A DNA stretch of 26,759 bases, taken from Sulfuritalea sp. (GTDB lineage: Bacteria; Pseudomonadota; Gammaproteobacteria; Burkholderiales; Rhodocyclaceae). Under the pieces are notes generated by a model. That model worked only from the letters and a program-made list of their open reading frames with translations. It was not told the origin of the DNA and ran no database searches. Each line of letters opens with the position of its first letter. Within the stretch, counting starts at the first letter, position 1. A program made the translations under genes and the position numbers. Positions 9,046 to 18,154 of the stretch are shown here, piece after piece. Where the stretch lies: positions 1 to 26,759 of the forward strand of contig JAIPCS010000015.1 in assembly GCA_021738105.1 (NCBI GenBank). The letters run 5' to 3'.

Positions 9046-10506
9046 TCAATCAATGTGGTAGTTCGGTGCTTCCTTGGTGATCTGCACATCATGGACATGG
9101 GACTCACGAACACCCGCCGAAGTAATCTCGACGAACTCAGCCTTCTCACGCATTTCATCAATCGTGGCGCAACCGACATATCCCATCGATGAACGCAGGC
9201 CTCCCATCAGTTGGTGTATCACCGCCGTAACCGGCCCCTTGTAGGGCACTCGGCCTTCGATGCCTTCCGGCACCAACTTTTCCACATTCGCGTCAGAGTC
9301 CTGGAAATAACGATCTGCAGCACCATCCTTCATGGCTGCGAGACTGCCCATGCCGCGATAGGCTTTGTAGGAACGCCCCTGATACAGCACGGTTTCTCCT
9401 GGTGCCTCCTCTGTGCCGGCAAACAGACCGCCAAGCATTACGGCATTGGCCCCTGCTGCAATGGCTTTTGAAATATCACCGGAGAATCGAATGCCTCCGT
9501 CGGCGATTAGAGGTGTTCCACTGGCAACCAGGGCATTGGCGACCATGTCGACCGCGGTAATTTGCGGAACGCCGACACCGGCAACAATGCGCGTGGTGCA
9601 AATCGATCCGGGGCCAATTCCAACCTTTACCCCATCAGCACCGTGATCAACCAAGGCCAACGCGGCGTTTGCCGTCGCGATGTTCCCGCCGATCACTTCC
9701 ACCTGCGGAAAATGCTTCTTGACCCACTGAACCCGCTTCAGAACGCCTTCGGAATGACCATGCGCGGTATCAACAACGATCACATCAACCCCAGCTTCGG
9801 CCAGCAACTCAGCACGTTCTTCTGTGCCCTCACCGACTCCGATAGCTGCTCCAACACGTAAATGTCCCTGCTCGTCCTTGCAGGCAAAAGGGTGCTCGCT
9901 TGATTTAAGTATGTCCTTGACCGTCACCAGACCGCGCAATTGGAAGCTTTCATTGACCACTAGGACACGTTCCAGGCGATGCTTATGCATCAGGGCCTTG
10001 GCTTCCTCGGCGGAACTTCCCTCGCTCACCGTGACCAGCCGCTCGCGCGGCGTCATGATGGCGCTCACTTCCTGATCCAGATTGGTTTCAAACCGTGTGT
10101 CACGATTGGTGACGATACCGACCACTACGCCATTCGCTACCACTGGCAGGCCTGAAATTCTGTGGATACGCGTCAGTTCCAGTACTTCACGCACGGTCAT
10201 GGTCGGCGGAACAGTAATCGGGTCCTTGAGTACACCCGATTCGAAACGCTTGACCTTGGCTACTTCTGCGGCCTGAGCCTTCGGACTCAGATTCTTGTGC
10301 ACAATGCCGATACCGCCTTCTTGCGCCAGAGCGATCGCAAGACTCGCCTCTGTCACGGTATCCATGGCCGCAGAGACAAGCGGCAGATTGAGTTGAATTT
10401 TGCGGGTCAGCCGCGTGCCAAGGCTGACATCGCGGGGGAGAATCGCCGAGTGGGCGGGGACCAGGAGGACGTCGTCAAACGTCAGCGCCTTCCGGAGCAA
10501 TCGCAT
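9046..10506 (-). CDS. guaB: IMP dehydrogenase
   Basis: It oxidises IMP to XMP with NAD+, the committed step of GMP synthesis. At 486 residues it has the standard length: a TIM barrel interrupted by two CBS domains (about 92-145 and 150-205). The catalytic loop is [11 protein letters not shown] with C303, the nucleotide-binding stretch is [11 protein letters not shown], and the mobile-flap region contains YRGMGS. The N-terminus [18 protein letters not shown] is canonical. AAGGA precedes the ATG by about ten bases, and a perfect TATAAT lies upstream. It is probably first in a guaB-guaA unit. CBS domains in this family bind adenine and guanine nucleotides, giving allosteric control. Confidence 0.98.
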   Translation of the reverse strand: MRLLRKALTFDDVLLVPAHSAILPRDVSLGTRLTRKIQLNLPLVSAAMDTVTEASLAIALAQEGGIGIVHKNLSPKAQAAEVAKVKRFESGVLKDPITVPPTMTVREVLELTRIHRISGLPVVANGVVVGIVTNRDTRFETNLDQEVSAIMTPRERLVTVSEGSSAEEAKALMHKHRLERVLVVNESFQLRGLVTVKDILKSSEHPFACKDEQGHLRVGAAIGVGEGTEERAELLAEAGVDVIVVDTAHGHSEGVLKRVQWVKKHFPQVEVIGGNIATANAALALVDHGADGVKVGIGPGSICTTRIVAGVGVPQITAVDMVANALVASGTPLIADGGIRFSGDISKAIAAGANAVMLGGLFAGTEEAPGETVLYQGRSYKAYRGMGSLAAMKDGAADRYFQDSDANVEKLVPEGIEGRVPYKGPVTAVIHQLMGGLRSSMGYVGCATIDEMREKAEFVEITSAGVRESHVHDVQITKEAPNYHID

Positions 10507-10535
10507 AATAAAAAATTCCTTGGTTCCAAAAACGC

Positions 10536-10541
10536 ATTATA
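10536..10541 (-). promoter_or_regulatory. Probable -10 box of the guaB promoter
   Basis: A perfect TATAAT on the minus strand lies 30 bases upstream of the guaB ATG, followed by a GC discriminator (GCG) and a T-run. No good -35 box is seen at the expected distance, so the promoter may depend on an activator or on upstream contacts. Confidence 0.5.
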
Positions 10542-10607
10542 CGCGAGCGCAAGACTCTTCTCGCCGTCCCGCCATCGCCGACTTTTGGGTTCAACGACGC
10601 TTAAGAG

Positions 10608-10928
10608 TCAAGTTTCGCCCGCCTCTGCACCACCTTTTTTCATCGATTTCCCCTCGGCGGCACGCTGTTTGCGCACTTCTTTCGGATCCGCTATAAGCGG
10701 CCGATAGATTTCAACCCGATCACGATCACGCAAAGCCGTATCTGCCTTCGCCAGCTTTGCATAAATACCGAGCTTGTTCTTGCTCAAATCGATTTCCGGA
10801 TATTTTTCCAACAGCCCGGAGGCCTCGATCGCCTGGGCCGCAGTGCTTCCTTCCGGTAACGTCAGGCTCGCCACGTCCTGCTGATCCGGCATGGCATAGA
10901 TCACTTCGATGTTGATGGATTCAGCCAT
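10608..10928 (-). CDS. ratB: RnfH/RatB-family ubiquitin-like small protein
   Basis: A 106-residue protein of the RnfH family (beta-grasp, ubiquitin-like fold), with the family features INIEVIYAMPDQQ at the start, LPEGSTAAQAIEASGL in the middle, and the end-of-fold stretch LRDRDRVEIYRPLIADPKEVRKQRA. Its molecular role is not established; in E. coli its gene is paired with ratA. I chose the ATG at 10928 because the sequence before it (in a longer frame from 10976) is antisense-like and lies inside ratA. The ATG overlaps the ratA stop region by eight bases, a translational-coupling arrangement. The tail is lysine-rich. Confidence 0.88.
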   Translation of the reverse strand: MAESINIEVIYAMPDQQDVASLTLPEGSTAAQAIEASGLLEKYPEIDLSKNKLGIYAKLAKADTALRDRDRVEIYRPLIADPKEVRKQRAAEGKSMKKGGAEAGET

Positions 10929-11352
10929 AGACTTTTTGTGCCCTTTTGACAAAAGAATCAACGAATGTATCGGCAATGTGATTGAACACCGGGCCGAGGA
11001 CTTTCTCCAGCAAGTGGCTTGAAAACTCGTAATGGAGTCGGAATTCTACCTTGCAAGCCGTGTCGCCCAGAGCGGTAAACCGCCAGTGCCCGTCCATGTG
11101 GGCAAACGGGCCATCGGTCAGCCGAATATCCATCTGCCGATACTCTTCCTTGATATTTTCAGTCGAAAACTGGGACTTGATGCCGTGATAGTTGATGCGC
11201 AAGGTTGCCGCCGTGCGTGTTGCCGTGCGCTCGTGCAACTCCGTTCCGCCGCACCAGGGAAGAAACAGAGGATAGTCTTCAACGCAATCCACCAGACCGA
11301 ACATCTGCGCCGGCGTGCGTTCGATCAATACGGATTTTTCAACCAGCGCCAT
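10921..11352 (-). CDS. ratA: RatA-like START/COQ10-domain protein
   Basis: A 143-residue START-like (polyketide cyclase/COQ10) protein. The signature [17 protein letters not shown] near residues 20-36 matches the family's YPxFLPWC motif; GHWRFTAL and the closing [21 protein letters not shown] are also typical. E. coli RatA was described as a toxin that blocks 70S ribosome association, while homologues such as Coq10 bind ubiquinone; either role is possible here. I chose the ATG at 11352 ([14 protein letters not shown]) rather than 11403, because the extra residues are not family-like and would run into the smpB upstream region. It is divergent from smpB and overlaps ratB, the same neighbourhood as in enterobacteria. 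Confidence 0.88.
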   Translation of the reverse strand: MALVEKSVLIERTPAQMFGLVDCVEDYPLFLPWCGGTELHERTATRTAATLRINYHGIKSQFSTENIKEEYRQMDIRLTDGPFAHMDGHWRFTALGDTACKVEFRLHYEFSSHLLEKVLGPVFNHIADTFVDSFVKRAQKVYG

Positions 11353-11390
11353 TCGGGATTGGGCTGCTAAGCCGCGAAAATTGAGTACAG

Positions 11391-11396
11391 TACAAT
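11391..11396 (+). promoter_or_regulatory. Possible -10 box for smpB
   Basis: TACAAT on the plus strand, five-of-six to the -10 consensus, lies 24 bases upstream of the smpB ATG in the 67-base divergent region shared with ratA. No convincing -35 box is visible, and transcription would begin only about 17 bases before the ATG. Confidence 0.25.
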
Positions 11397-11419
11397 GCAC
11401 CATTTTATCGCGTCACCCC

Positions 11420-11869
11420 ATGAGCATCGCCGACAACAAGAAGGCATTCCACGATTACTTCATCGAAGAGCGCTACGAGGCCGGACTGGTTCTCGAGGGC
11501 TGGGAAGTGAAGGCCATCCGAGCCGGTCGCGCCCAGATCAAGGAAGCCTATGTGGTGGTGAAACGCGGTGAGGTTTTCCTCATTGGCGCCCATATCACGC
11601 CACTGCTTTCCGCGTCGACCCATGTTCACCCCGATCCGGTGCGCACCCGCAAACTACTGCTGAACGCCAGTGAAATCAGCAAATTGATCGGCAAGGTCGA
11701 ACGAGCGGGCTACACCCTGGTACCGCTTGATCTGCATTACAACAAAGGACGGGTCAAGCTGTCGGTTGGCCTCGCCAAAGGCAAAAAACAGCATGACAAG
11801 CGCGATGCCGAAAAGGACCGCGACTGGGTCCGCGAGAAAGCACGCGTCATGCGCGATCGCCGCGGCTAA
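11420..11869 (+). CDS. smpB: SsrA (tmRNA)-binding protein
   Basis: SmpB binds the tRNA-like part of tmRNA and brings it to stalled ribosomes for trans-translation. The 149-residue product shows the oligonucleotide-binding barrel, with [21 protein letters not shown] (25-45), the stretch [13 protein letters not shown] (70-82), and the basic tail [17 protein letters not shown] (120-136) that folds in the decoding centre. I chose the ATG at 11420 ([14 protein letters not shown]), the usual length and N-terminus; a longer frame from 11315 reads through the ratA region. No clear Shine-Dalgarno sequence is visible. The tmRNA gene itself is not in the window. Confidence 0.96.
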   Translation: MSIADNKKAFHDYFIEERYEAGLVLEGWEVKAIRAGRAQIKEAYVVVKRGEVFLIGAHITPLLSASTHVHPDPVRTRKLLLNASEISKLIGKVERAGYTLVPLDLHYNKGRVKLSVGLAKGKKQHDKRDAEKDRDWVREKARVMRDRRG

Positions 11870-11887
11870 GCGCCGGGCTAGACATCC

Positions 11888-13069
11888 ATGACACCCACCA
11901 CCCTGCTTTGGTTGGTCACCGGTTGCCTGATGCTGCAGCCTTTGTCTACCGATCTCTACCTTGCCTCCCTGCCCAACCTGGCTAGCGACTTTTCCGTCAC
12001 ACCTGCAGCGGTGCAGCAGACGCTATCGCTGTTCGTGCTGGGATTCGGCACGGCACAACTGATTAGCGGTCCACTGTCCGACCGCTACGGGCGGCGACCC
12101 ATATTGATCGGCGGCTTGGCGCTGTATGTGATCTCCAGCATCGCCTGCGCCCTGTCACCGAACCTGGACTTGCTGCTCGCGGCACGCTTTGTCCAGGCCA
12201 TCGGCTCGTGCACCGCCGTGGTCGTCGCACGAGCAATCATCCGCGACGCCTACGCGCCGACAGAGGGAGCTCGAGTTCTGGCCAAAGCCAGTTCTCTGTT
12301 GGCAATGGCGCCCATTCTCGGGCCGATCCTCGGTGGCTACCTGCAGGTGGCGTTCGGCTGGCGTGCGGCGTTTGTGACCTTGACCATCGCCGGGCTGGTG
12401 GTCTGGATCGGTGCCAGTCGCCGCATGAAGGAATCCAACGACACGCTAAACCTCGATGCCATGCGCTTCGGTCGGTTGATGCAGACCTATGGCAGTGTGA
12501 TGGCCACCCCGGCTTTCTGGTCTTACGCACTGCCCGGCGCAATCTCCTACGCTTCGATTTTCGTTTTCATTTCCGGAACACCCTTCGTTCTGATTGAGGT
12601 CCTTGGCGTACCGACGCAATATTTTGGCTATCTGTACGCCTTTGGGGTGTGCGGTTATCTGTCCGGCACTCTGATCTGCCGGCGTCTGCTGAGCCGTATC
12701 GGTGTTCCGCGCGTTCTCGAGCTGGGAACCCTGATCGGGCTGATCGGCAGTCTGAGCTTCCTCGCACTGGTGTTGCTGGATGTGAAGCACTGGTCGCTGG
12801 TAGCTGTAGCGCAATTCGTAGTGATGACCGCACACGGCATCAATTTTCCCTGCGCCCAGTCGGGCTCGCTCGCACCGTTTCCCCAGAAGGCCGGAGCTGC
12901 GGCAGGCCTTTTCGGTTGTATCACCATGTATGCGGCTTTGGCGGCCGGCATGTGGGTCGGTGCCAGCCATGACGGGACGTTGCTGCCGCTGGCCAGCATC
13001 AGTGCCACGGTCGGCGTAATGCTTTTTGCTTCGGCGCGATTGCTGGCGCGCTACGGCAAGGAGGCGTAA
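11888..13069 (+). CDS. Bcr/CflA-type multidrug efflux MFS transporter
   Basis: A 393-residue, roughly 12-helix proton-coupled exporter of the DHA1 drug:H+ antiporter group. Visible signatures are TDLYLASLP in the first helix-loop (21-29; Bcr/CflA proteins usually have TDxYLPALP), motif A GPLSDRYGRRP (61-71), ARFVQAIGSC (99-108) in helix 4, and motif C-like APILGPILGGYL (141-152). Helices continue regularly to the C-terminus, which ends at ARYGKEA. The gene starts 18 bases after smpB, possibly in the same transcript, with no strong ribosome-binding site. The substrate cannot be predicted; relatives export bicyclomycin, sulfonamides, chloramphenicol or amino acids. Confidence 0.88.
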   Translation: MTPTTLLWLVTGCLMLQPLSTDLYLASLPNLASDFSVTPAAVQQTLSLFVLGFGTAQLISGPLSDRYGRRPILIGGLALYVISSIACALSPNLDLLLAARFVQAIGSCTAVVVARAIIRDAYAPTEGARVLAKASSLLAMAPILGPILGGYLQVAFGWRAAFVTLTIAGLVVWIGASRRMKESNDTLNLDAMRFGRLMQTYGSVMATPAFWSYALPGAISYASIFVFISGTPFVLIEVLGVPTQYFGYLYAFGVCGYLSGTLICRRLLSRIGVPRVLELGTLIGLIGSLSFLALVLLDVKHWSLVAVAQFVVMTAHGINFPCAQSGSLAPFPQKAGAAAGLFGCITMYAALAAGMWVGASHDGTLLPLASISATVGVMLFASARLLARYGKEA

Positions 13070-13126
13070 CACTCCATTTGCCGTTACCTGCCCGCGAAGC
13101 GGAATCCTAGGTACGCAGAGCGAGCC

Positions 13127-13146
13127 ATCGCCGACTTTTCGGCGAT
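13127..13146. terminator. Hairpin between convergent genes (possible bidirectional terminator)
   Basis: A perfect 8-bp inverted repeat, ATCGCCGA (13127-13134) and TCGGCGAT (13139-13146), encloses a four-base loop. It lies between the converging efflux-pump and methyltransferase genes. Neither side has a convincing T-run, so termination is inferred from position and symmetry only. Confidence 0.35.
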
Positions 13147-13151
13147 TCGCT

Positions 13152-13973
13152 TCAATACAGGAAGCGGGCCTTCATATCTTCCAGACTCAGCTCACGCAAT
13201 ATCTGCTCCAGCCGTTCGCGCGCGTTGCCGCGTGGCGTGTTGCCGGAACGGGCAATGATCAGTTCATTCTTCATCGAGTGCTCCCAGCCCACCAGTTCTG
13301 TCACGGTGAGCTGATAGCCATGCGATTCAAGCAGCAGACAGCGCAACACATTGGTGATCTGGCTACCGAATTCCCGGGTATGCAGCGGATGACGCCAGAT
13401 TTCCGATAGCGGCGTTTTCGCCAGTGATGCGTTTTTGTGCCGGCGCAGCACGGCGGCAACTTCCGCCTGACAGCACGGTGCCAAAACGATAAACTGCGCC
13501 TGCTTGCTCAGGGCGAAGCGGATCGCGTCATCGGTGGCCGTGTCGCAAGCGTGCAGCGCAGTGACTACATCAACGCGTGCAGGAATCTCGGCGGATTCGA
13601 TCGATTCCTCGACTGACAGATTGAGGAAGGACATCCTGGGAAAATCCAGACGCTGCGCGAGTTCACGCGACTTTTCGACCAGTTCGGCACGAGTCTCGAT
13701 TCCGTAGACCCGACCACCATCCCTGGACTTGAGGAACAAGTCGTAGAGGATAAATCCGAGGTAGGACTTGCCAGCGCCGTGGTCAACCAGGGCCAGATCT
13801 CCACGCTCTTTCATGACCTCGATCAACAGCGGCTCGATGAACTGGTAGAGATGGTAGACCTGCTTAAGCTTGCGCCGGCTGTCCTGATTGAGCTTGCCAT
13901 CACGCGTCAGGATATGAAGTTCCTTGAGCAGATCGATCGACTGCTCCGGCTTGATCTCCGGTATGCCGCTCAT
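13152..13973 (-). CDS. Class I SAM-dependent methyltransferase (Methyltransf_32-like)
   Basis: A 273-residue protein with a Rossmann-type methyltransferase core: motif I LVDHGAGKSYLGF (62-74), the acidic SAM-ribose strand end VYGIETRAELVEKS (89-102), the ALHACDTATDDA loop (139-150) and APCCQAE (165-171). The combination DxGxGKxxL, LHACD and PCC is typical of the Methyltransf_32 (PF13679) group, whose better-known members act on RNA or remain uncharacterised. The substrate is unknown. The N-terminal 55 residues form a helical extension (KLNQDSRRKLKQVYHLYQFI) common in this group. The ATG lies ten bases after the stop of the NYN gene, so the two are probably cotranscribed. Confidence 0.8.
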   Translation of the reverse strand: MSGIPEIKPEQSIDLLKELHILTRDGKLNQDSRRKLKQVYHLYQFIEPLLIEVMKERGDLALVDHGAGKSYLGFILYDLFLKSRDGGRVYGIETRAELVEKSRELAQRLDFPRMSFLNLSVEESIESAEIPARVDVVTALHACDTATDDAIRFALSKQAQFIVLAPCCQAEVAAVLRRHKNASLAKTPLSEIWRHPLHTREFGSQITNVLRCLLLESHGYQLTVTELVGWEHSMKNELIIARSGNTPRGNARERLEQILRELSLEDMKARFLY

Positions 13974-13983
13974 AGCCCGATGT

Positions 13984-14814
13984 TCAGTCTTCTGCCGGCA
14001 GACGAATGATGTGTTGGCCAGACTTTTCGTCGCGATCCAGAATCAGGAGTTTGTGCCGCTGGGCGTCCTCCAGCAATTCGCCAAAGGAGCGATAGCCGTA
14101 GTAGGACTCGTTGAAGCCGGGTTTGCGCCGCTTTAGCGTCTGCTTGACCATGGAACCCCAGATTTTTTCGTCCTCGCCGCGTTCGGCAATCAGCGCCTCG
14201 ACGGTTTCGACAACCAGATCGATCGCCTCCTGGCGCTTCGGATCTTCGGCCTTTTCCTCCGCCTTGGGTTTCACTGATGTACCTGCTGCCGCCTTGGCAG
14301 GTGCCTTGCGCGCACGGCGTTGCTGCTTGGCCGGGAGCTCCCTTACCAGATCATCGTAAAAAATGAATTCGTCGCAATTGGCGGCCAGCAGAGCGGATGT
14401 TGCCGCCTTGACACCGACGCCGATCACACGCTTGTTGTTCTCGCGCAGTTTGGACACCAGCGGCGAAAAGTCCGAGTCGCCACTGATGATGACAAAGGTG
14501 TCGACATGCGACTTGGTGTAGCAAAGATCAAGGGCATCGACCACCATGCGGATGTCGGCCGAGTTCTTGCCCGACTGGCGTACATGCGGAATCTCGATCA
14601 GTTCGAAGGCCGCCTCGTGCATCGGCGCCTTGAATTCCTTGTAGCGCGCCCAGTCGCAATAGGCCTTTTTGACAACAATGCTGCCTTTCAGCAGCAGACG
14701 TTCGAGAACCTTGTCGATATCGAACTGAGCATATTTGGCGTCGCGCACGCCGAGCGCAATGTTCTCGAAATCGCAGAACAAGGCCATGCTGGTGTTTTCA
14801 GGATTGCCGGCCAT
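13984..14814 (-). CDS. NYN-domain protein with C-terminal OST-HTH/LOTUS domain
   Basis: The 276-residue protein combines an N-terminal NYN (PIN-like) nuclease-fold domain (about 8-160) with a C-terminal OST-HTH/LOTUS domain (about 195-272), joined by an Ala/Lys-rich linker (162-195). The NYN acidic residues are visible: D15 in FCDFENI, D87 in NSADIRMVVDAL, and D113/D115 in ISGDSDFSPLV. The LOTUS part shows GSMVKQTLKRRKPGF then YGYRSFGELLEDA (239-251). LOTUS domains bind RNA (including G-rich RNA) in characterised cases, so an RNA-directed nuclease or RNA-binding role is likely but unproven. It is transcribed divergently from recQ, ahead of the methyltransferase gene. No strong Shine-Dalgarno sequence precedes the ATG. 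Confidence 0.85.
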   Translation of the reverse strand: MAGNPENTSMALFCDFENIALGVRDAKYAQFDIDKVLERLLLKGSIVVKKAYCDWARYKEFKAPMHEAAFELIEIPHVRQSGKNSADIRMVVDALDLCYTKSHVDTFVIISGDSDFSPLVSKLRENNKRVIGVGVKAATSALLAANCDEFIFYDDLVRELPAKQQRRARKAPAKAAAGTSVKPKAEEKAEDPKRQEAIDLVVETVEALIAERGEDEKIWGSMVKQTLKRRKPGFNESYYGYRSFGELLEDAQRHKLLILDRDEKSGQHIIRLPAED

Positions 14815-14922
14815 TCAAGTACCAATACAGAAGTTGTAGGAATGGCTAGTGTCTCACGGACCGATCTCTGTTGAGCACCGATCTGTCGCATGCGAGCTAC
14901 CGATTTATCGTCTCCGACCCGG

Positions 14923-14928
14923 CATAAT
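14923..14928 (+). promoter_or_regulatory. Possible -10 box for recQ
   Basis: CATAAT (five-of-six to consensus) lies inside the 11-base near-palindrome GGCATAATGCC, 35 bases upstream of the recQ ATG, in the 149-base region divergent from the NYN gene. A matching -35 box is not evident. Support is weak. Confidence 0.3.
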
Positions 14929-14963
14929 GCCGCCTCTTCTTCGCCTCCTGATCGTGCTGCCTC

Positions 14964-16790
14964 ATGTCCACGCCCCGTGAAACTCTCCTCCGCGTCTTTG
15001 GTTACGCCTCTTTCAGAGGACCACAAGCAGAGATTATCGATCACATGATCGCAGGAGGTGACGCCCTGGTGCTGATGCCTACCGGTGGCGGAAAGTCGCT
15101 GTGCTATCAGATCCCCGCCATACTCCGCGAAGGAGTGGGTGTCGTGGTATCCCCCCTGATCGCACTGATGCAGGATCAGGTCGATGCCCTGTTGCAGGCC
15201 GGTGTACGGGCAGCGTTTCTCAACTCATCCCAGGACCATGCAGCCGCTTCGGAAATCGAGCGACGTCTGCGAATGAATGAACTTGACCTGATCTACGTTG
15301 CACCCGAACGCTTGCTGACAGGGCGCTTTCTTGGCGTTCTGGATCACCTGCTGGAGATGAAGCGGCTGGCGCTTTTTGCCATCGATGAGGCCCATTGCGT
15401 CTCGCAATGGGGTCACGACTTCCGCCCCGAATACATCCAGCTTTCAGCCTTGCATCAGCGTTATCCAAGCGTGCCGCGCATCGCCCTGACAGCGACGGCG
15501 GACGAACTGACGCAACGCGAAATCATCAACCGACTTGGACTGGAATCCGCACGAGTTTTTATTTCCAGTTTTGATCGTCCCAATATTCGCTACACCGTGG
15601 TCGAACGTGACAACCCCCGCCGCCAACTGCTCGACTTCCTTGCTACCCAACCCGATTCAGCCGGAATTGTCTATTGCCTTTCACGAAAGAAAGTGGACGA
15701 GACGGCGGCCTGGCTCAATGGGCAAGGCATCACAGCCCTGCCCTATCATGCCGGACTCGACACGGCGACGCGCCAACAACACCAGCAGCGCTTCTTGCGC
15801 GAAGAAAAGATCGTGATGGTGGCAACGATTGCATTCGGCATGGGCATCGATAAACCGGATGTACGTTTTGTAGCGCATCTCGATCTACCCAAAAGTCTTG
15901 AGGCTTACTACCAGGAAACAGGACGTGCCGGTCGCGATGGCGAAGCGGCAGAAGCCTGGATGACCTATGGCCTGAACGATGTGGTAATTCATCGGCTGCG
16001 AATTGAGGATTCCATGGCGGGCGAAGAACAAAAACGTGTCGAGCGCAGCAAACTCGACGCGCTGCTGGCCTGGTGCGAGACGACCAGCTGCCGTCGCTCT
16101 TTATTGCTCAAGTACTTCAACGAAGATACGTCTCCCTGCGGAAATTGCGACACCTGCCTCGATCCGCCGCAGCTTTGGGATGGAACAGTCGCCGCGCAAA
16201 AAGCCATGTCTGTCGCACTGCGCACAGGTCAACGCTTCGGCGCAGGTCATCTGATCGACGTTCTGCGCGGCAAGAACACAGAAAAAGTGCGGCAGTTCGA
16301 CCACGCGGCGCTGCCTACCTTTGGTGCCGGCAACGATCTGGACGAAGCGGCCTGGCGCTCTGTATTTCGCCAGTTGCTGGCCACGGGATTGCTGTTTGCG
16401 GATGCCCAGGCCTATGGCGCCTTGCGACTGACCGATGCCGCCCGACCGGTACTCAAGGGTGAAAAGCTCCTCTCGCTGAGGCGCCCGGCAAAACCGGTAC
16501 GACGCAAAGCAGAACGATCCGCTCAAAAGTCGGCGCTGGCAGGACGGCAATCCAGTGTCGAAAGCACTCTGACAACGGCCGAAGCCTCGCTGTTTGACGC
16601 CCTGCGAACCTGGCGTGCCGATCGCGCACGCGATCAGGGCGTGCCGGCTTATGTCATTCTGCATGATCGAAGCCTGTTCGAGCTTGCCACCCGGCGTCCG
16701 GCGAGCGCTGCTGATTTGCTTGGTGTGGCGGGCATTGGACAAGCCAAAGCCGAGCGCTATGGAGACGATCTATTGCGATTGCTGGCGTGA
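14964..16790 (+). CDS. recQ: ATP-dependent DNA helicase RecQ
   Basis: A 3'-5' helicase of superfamily 2 acting in recombination and fork repair. The 608-residue protein is full length: Walker A TGGGKS (40-45), DEAH box (141-144) within [19 protein letters not shown], motif [13 protein letters not shown] (317-327), a zinc-binding RQC region with C371, C376, C392 and C395, a winged-helix region (about 405-500), and a C-terminal HRDC domain (about 540-608) joined by a basic linker. The ATG start gives the usual N-terminus ([16 protein letters not shown]). No strong Shine-Dalgarno sequence is visible. It is divergent from the NYN-methyltransferase pair. Confidence 0.97.
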   Translation: MSTPRETLLRVFGYASFRGPQAEIIDHMIAGGDALVLMPTGGGKSLCYQIPAILREGVGVVVSPLIALMQDQVDALLQAGVRAAFLNSSQDHAAASEIERRLRMNELDLIYVAPERLLTGRFLGVLDHLLEMKRLALFAIDEAHCVSQWGHDFRPEYIQLSALHQRYPSVPRIALTATADELTQREIINRLGLESARVFISSFDRPNIRYTVVERDNPRRQLLDFLATQPDSAGIVYCLSRKKVDETAAWLNGQGITALPYHAGLDTATRQQHQQRFLREEKIVMVATIAFGMGIDKPDVRFVAHLDLPKSLEAYYQETGRAGRDGEAAEAWMTYGLNDVVIHRLRIEDSMAGEEQKRVERSKLDALLAWCETTSCRRSLLLKYFNEDTSPCGNCDTCLDPPQLWDGTVAAQKAMSVALRTGQRFGAGHLIDVLRGKNTEKVRQFDHAALPTFGAGNDLDEAAWRSVFRQLLATGLLFADAQAYGALRLTDAARPVLKGEKLLSLRRPAKPVRRKAERSAQKSALAGRQSSVESTLTTAEASLFDALRTWRADRARDQGVPAYVILHDRSLFELATRRPASAADLLGVAGIGQAKAERYGDDLLRLLA

Positions 16791-16877
16791 CGAATTGAGA
16801 TTTTCAGCATCAGAAACGACAGAACAGCCGCTTGACAGGCGATAATAGAAGGCTGCCGAACACTGGAAAAGTTTGCG

Positions 16878-18122
16878 ATGAAACGCGTCGATGATTTTCG
16901 CCTGCAACTGGGCAAGAAGGAACTGGTGCCTATCGTGGTGGGTGGAATGGGCGTGGATATCTCGACCGCCGAACTCGCTCTGGAAGCTGCGCGACTGGGA
17001 GGCATCGGTCACATATCCGATGCCATGGTTCCCACCGTTTCAGATAGACGGTTCAATACCAAGTACGTCAAGAACAAACTCCGGCAATACAAATTCAACG
17101 TCGCCAACACTGAAAAGGCAGTGGTGCAATTCGATATCGGACTGCTGGTGGAAGCCACCGCTCTTCATGTCGAACGCACCATGGCTGCCAAACGCGGCGA
17201 CGGGCTGATTTTTATCAACTGCATGGAAAAGCTGACGATGAACGCGCCCCGCGAAACGCTGCGTGCGCGTCTTAAGGCGGCGCTGGATTCCGGCATCGAC
17301 GGCATCACGCTTGCCGCCGGCTTGCATTTGGGTTCGCTGGCCCTGATTGAAGACCATCCGCGTTTTCGCGACGTCAAAATCGGCATCATCGTCTCGTCTT
17401 TGCGCGCCCTGCAACTATTCCTGAAGAAAAGTCTGCGTACCGGTCGCCTGCCCGACTATGTCGTAATTGAGGGACCGCTTGCCGGGGGGCACCTTGGCTT
17501 TGGCATGGATTGGGCAGAATACGATTTGGCCAGCATCGTTGTCGAAATTCGGGACTGGCTCAAAAACGAAAAACTCGATATTCCCCTGATTCCAGCGGGA
17601 GGAATATTTACCGGCTCAGACGCAGTTCGCTTCATTGAAATGGGCGCTGCCGCCGTACAGGTGGCCACCCGCTTCACTGTGTCACAAGAGTGCGGCCTGC
17701 CCGAAAAGGTGCAGCAGGAATATTTCAAGGCGAGCGAGAACGATATCGAGGTCAATACCATTTCACCGACCGGCTACCCGATGCGGATGCTGAAGAACAG
17801 CCCTGCTATAGGCGACGGCATCCGGCCGAACTGCGAAGCCTTCGGCTATTTGCTCGATTCCAAAGGTAGTTGTCAGTACATCGAGGCCTACAATCGCGAA
17901 GTGGCTGCTCATCCGGATGCCAAGAAGGTCAAGGTGATGGACAAAACCTGCCTGTGCACCCACATGCGCAATTTCGATTGCTGGACCTGCGGTCAATACA
18001 CCTACCGACTCAAAGACACGACGCGCCGCAATGAAGATGGCAGCTATCAATTGCTGTCGGCAGAGCACATTTTTCACGACTACCAGTACAGTACCGATAA
18101 CAAGATCTTGCTGCCGGGCTGA
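16878..18122 (+). CDS. Nitronate monooxygenase-like FMN protein with Cys-rich C-terminus
   Basis: The 414-residue protein has a nitronate monooxygenase / 2-nitropropane dioxygenase-type TIM barrel (about 10-300): PIVVGGMGVDIS at the start, GGHLGFG (203-209, phosphate/FMN loop), IPAGGIFTGSDAVRFIEMGAAAVQVATRF (238-266). Such enzymes use FMN and O2 on alkyl nitronates; others of the superfamily reduce enoyl-ACP or quinones, so the substrate is open. The final hundred residues are unusual: cysteines at 319, 332, 358, 360, 368 and 371, with a CxC-x7-CxxC pattern that could hold a metal or Fe-S centre. GGAAAAG lies upstream of the ATG. It follows recQ after 87 bases on the same strand. Confidence 0.8.
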   Translation: MKRVDDFRLQLGKKELVPIVVGGMGVDISTAELALEAARLGGIGHISDAMVPTVSDRRFNTKYVKNKLRQYKFNVANTEKAVVQFDIGLLVEATALHVERTMAAKRGDGLIFINCMEKLTMNAPRETLRARLKAALDSGIDGITLAAGLHLGSLALIEDHPRFRDVKIGIIVSSLRALQLFLKKSLRTGRLPDYVVIEGPLAGGHLGFGMDWAEYDLASIVVEIRDWLKNEKLDIPLIPAGGIFTGSDAVRFIEMGAAAVQVATRFTVSQECGLPEKVQQEYFKASENDIEVNTISPTGYPMRMLKNSPAIGDGIRPNCEAFGYLLDSKGSCQYIEAYNREVAAHPDAKKVKVMDKTCLCTHMRNFDCWTCGQYTYRLKDTTRRNEDGSYQLLSAEHIFHDYQYSTDNKILLPG

Positions 18123-18154
18123 AAAGGACTGGCGAGCCAATCGACTTTGGTTGG

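Noticed and set aside
12446..13072. Minus-strand frames up to 208 codons opposite the efflux pump
   Set aside because: They are Gln/Arg-rich shadows; the plus-strand frame shows proper MFS helices and motif A.
16791..16877. TTGACA at about 16832 as a -35 box for the flavoprotein gene
   Set aside because: No acceptable -10 box lies 16-18 bases downstream; the nearby GATAAT is far too close.
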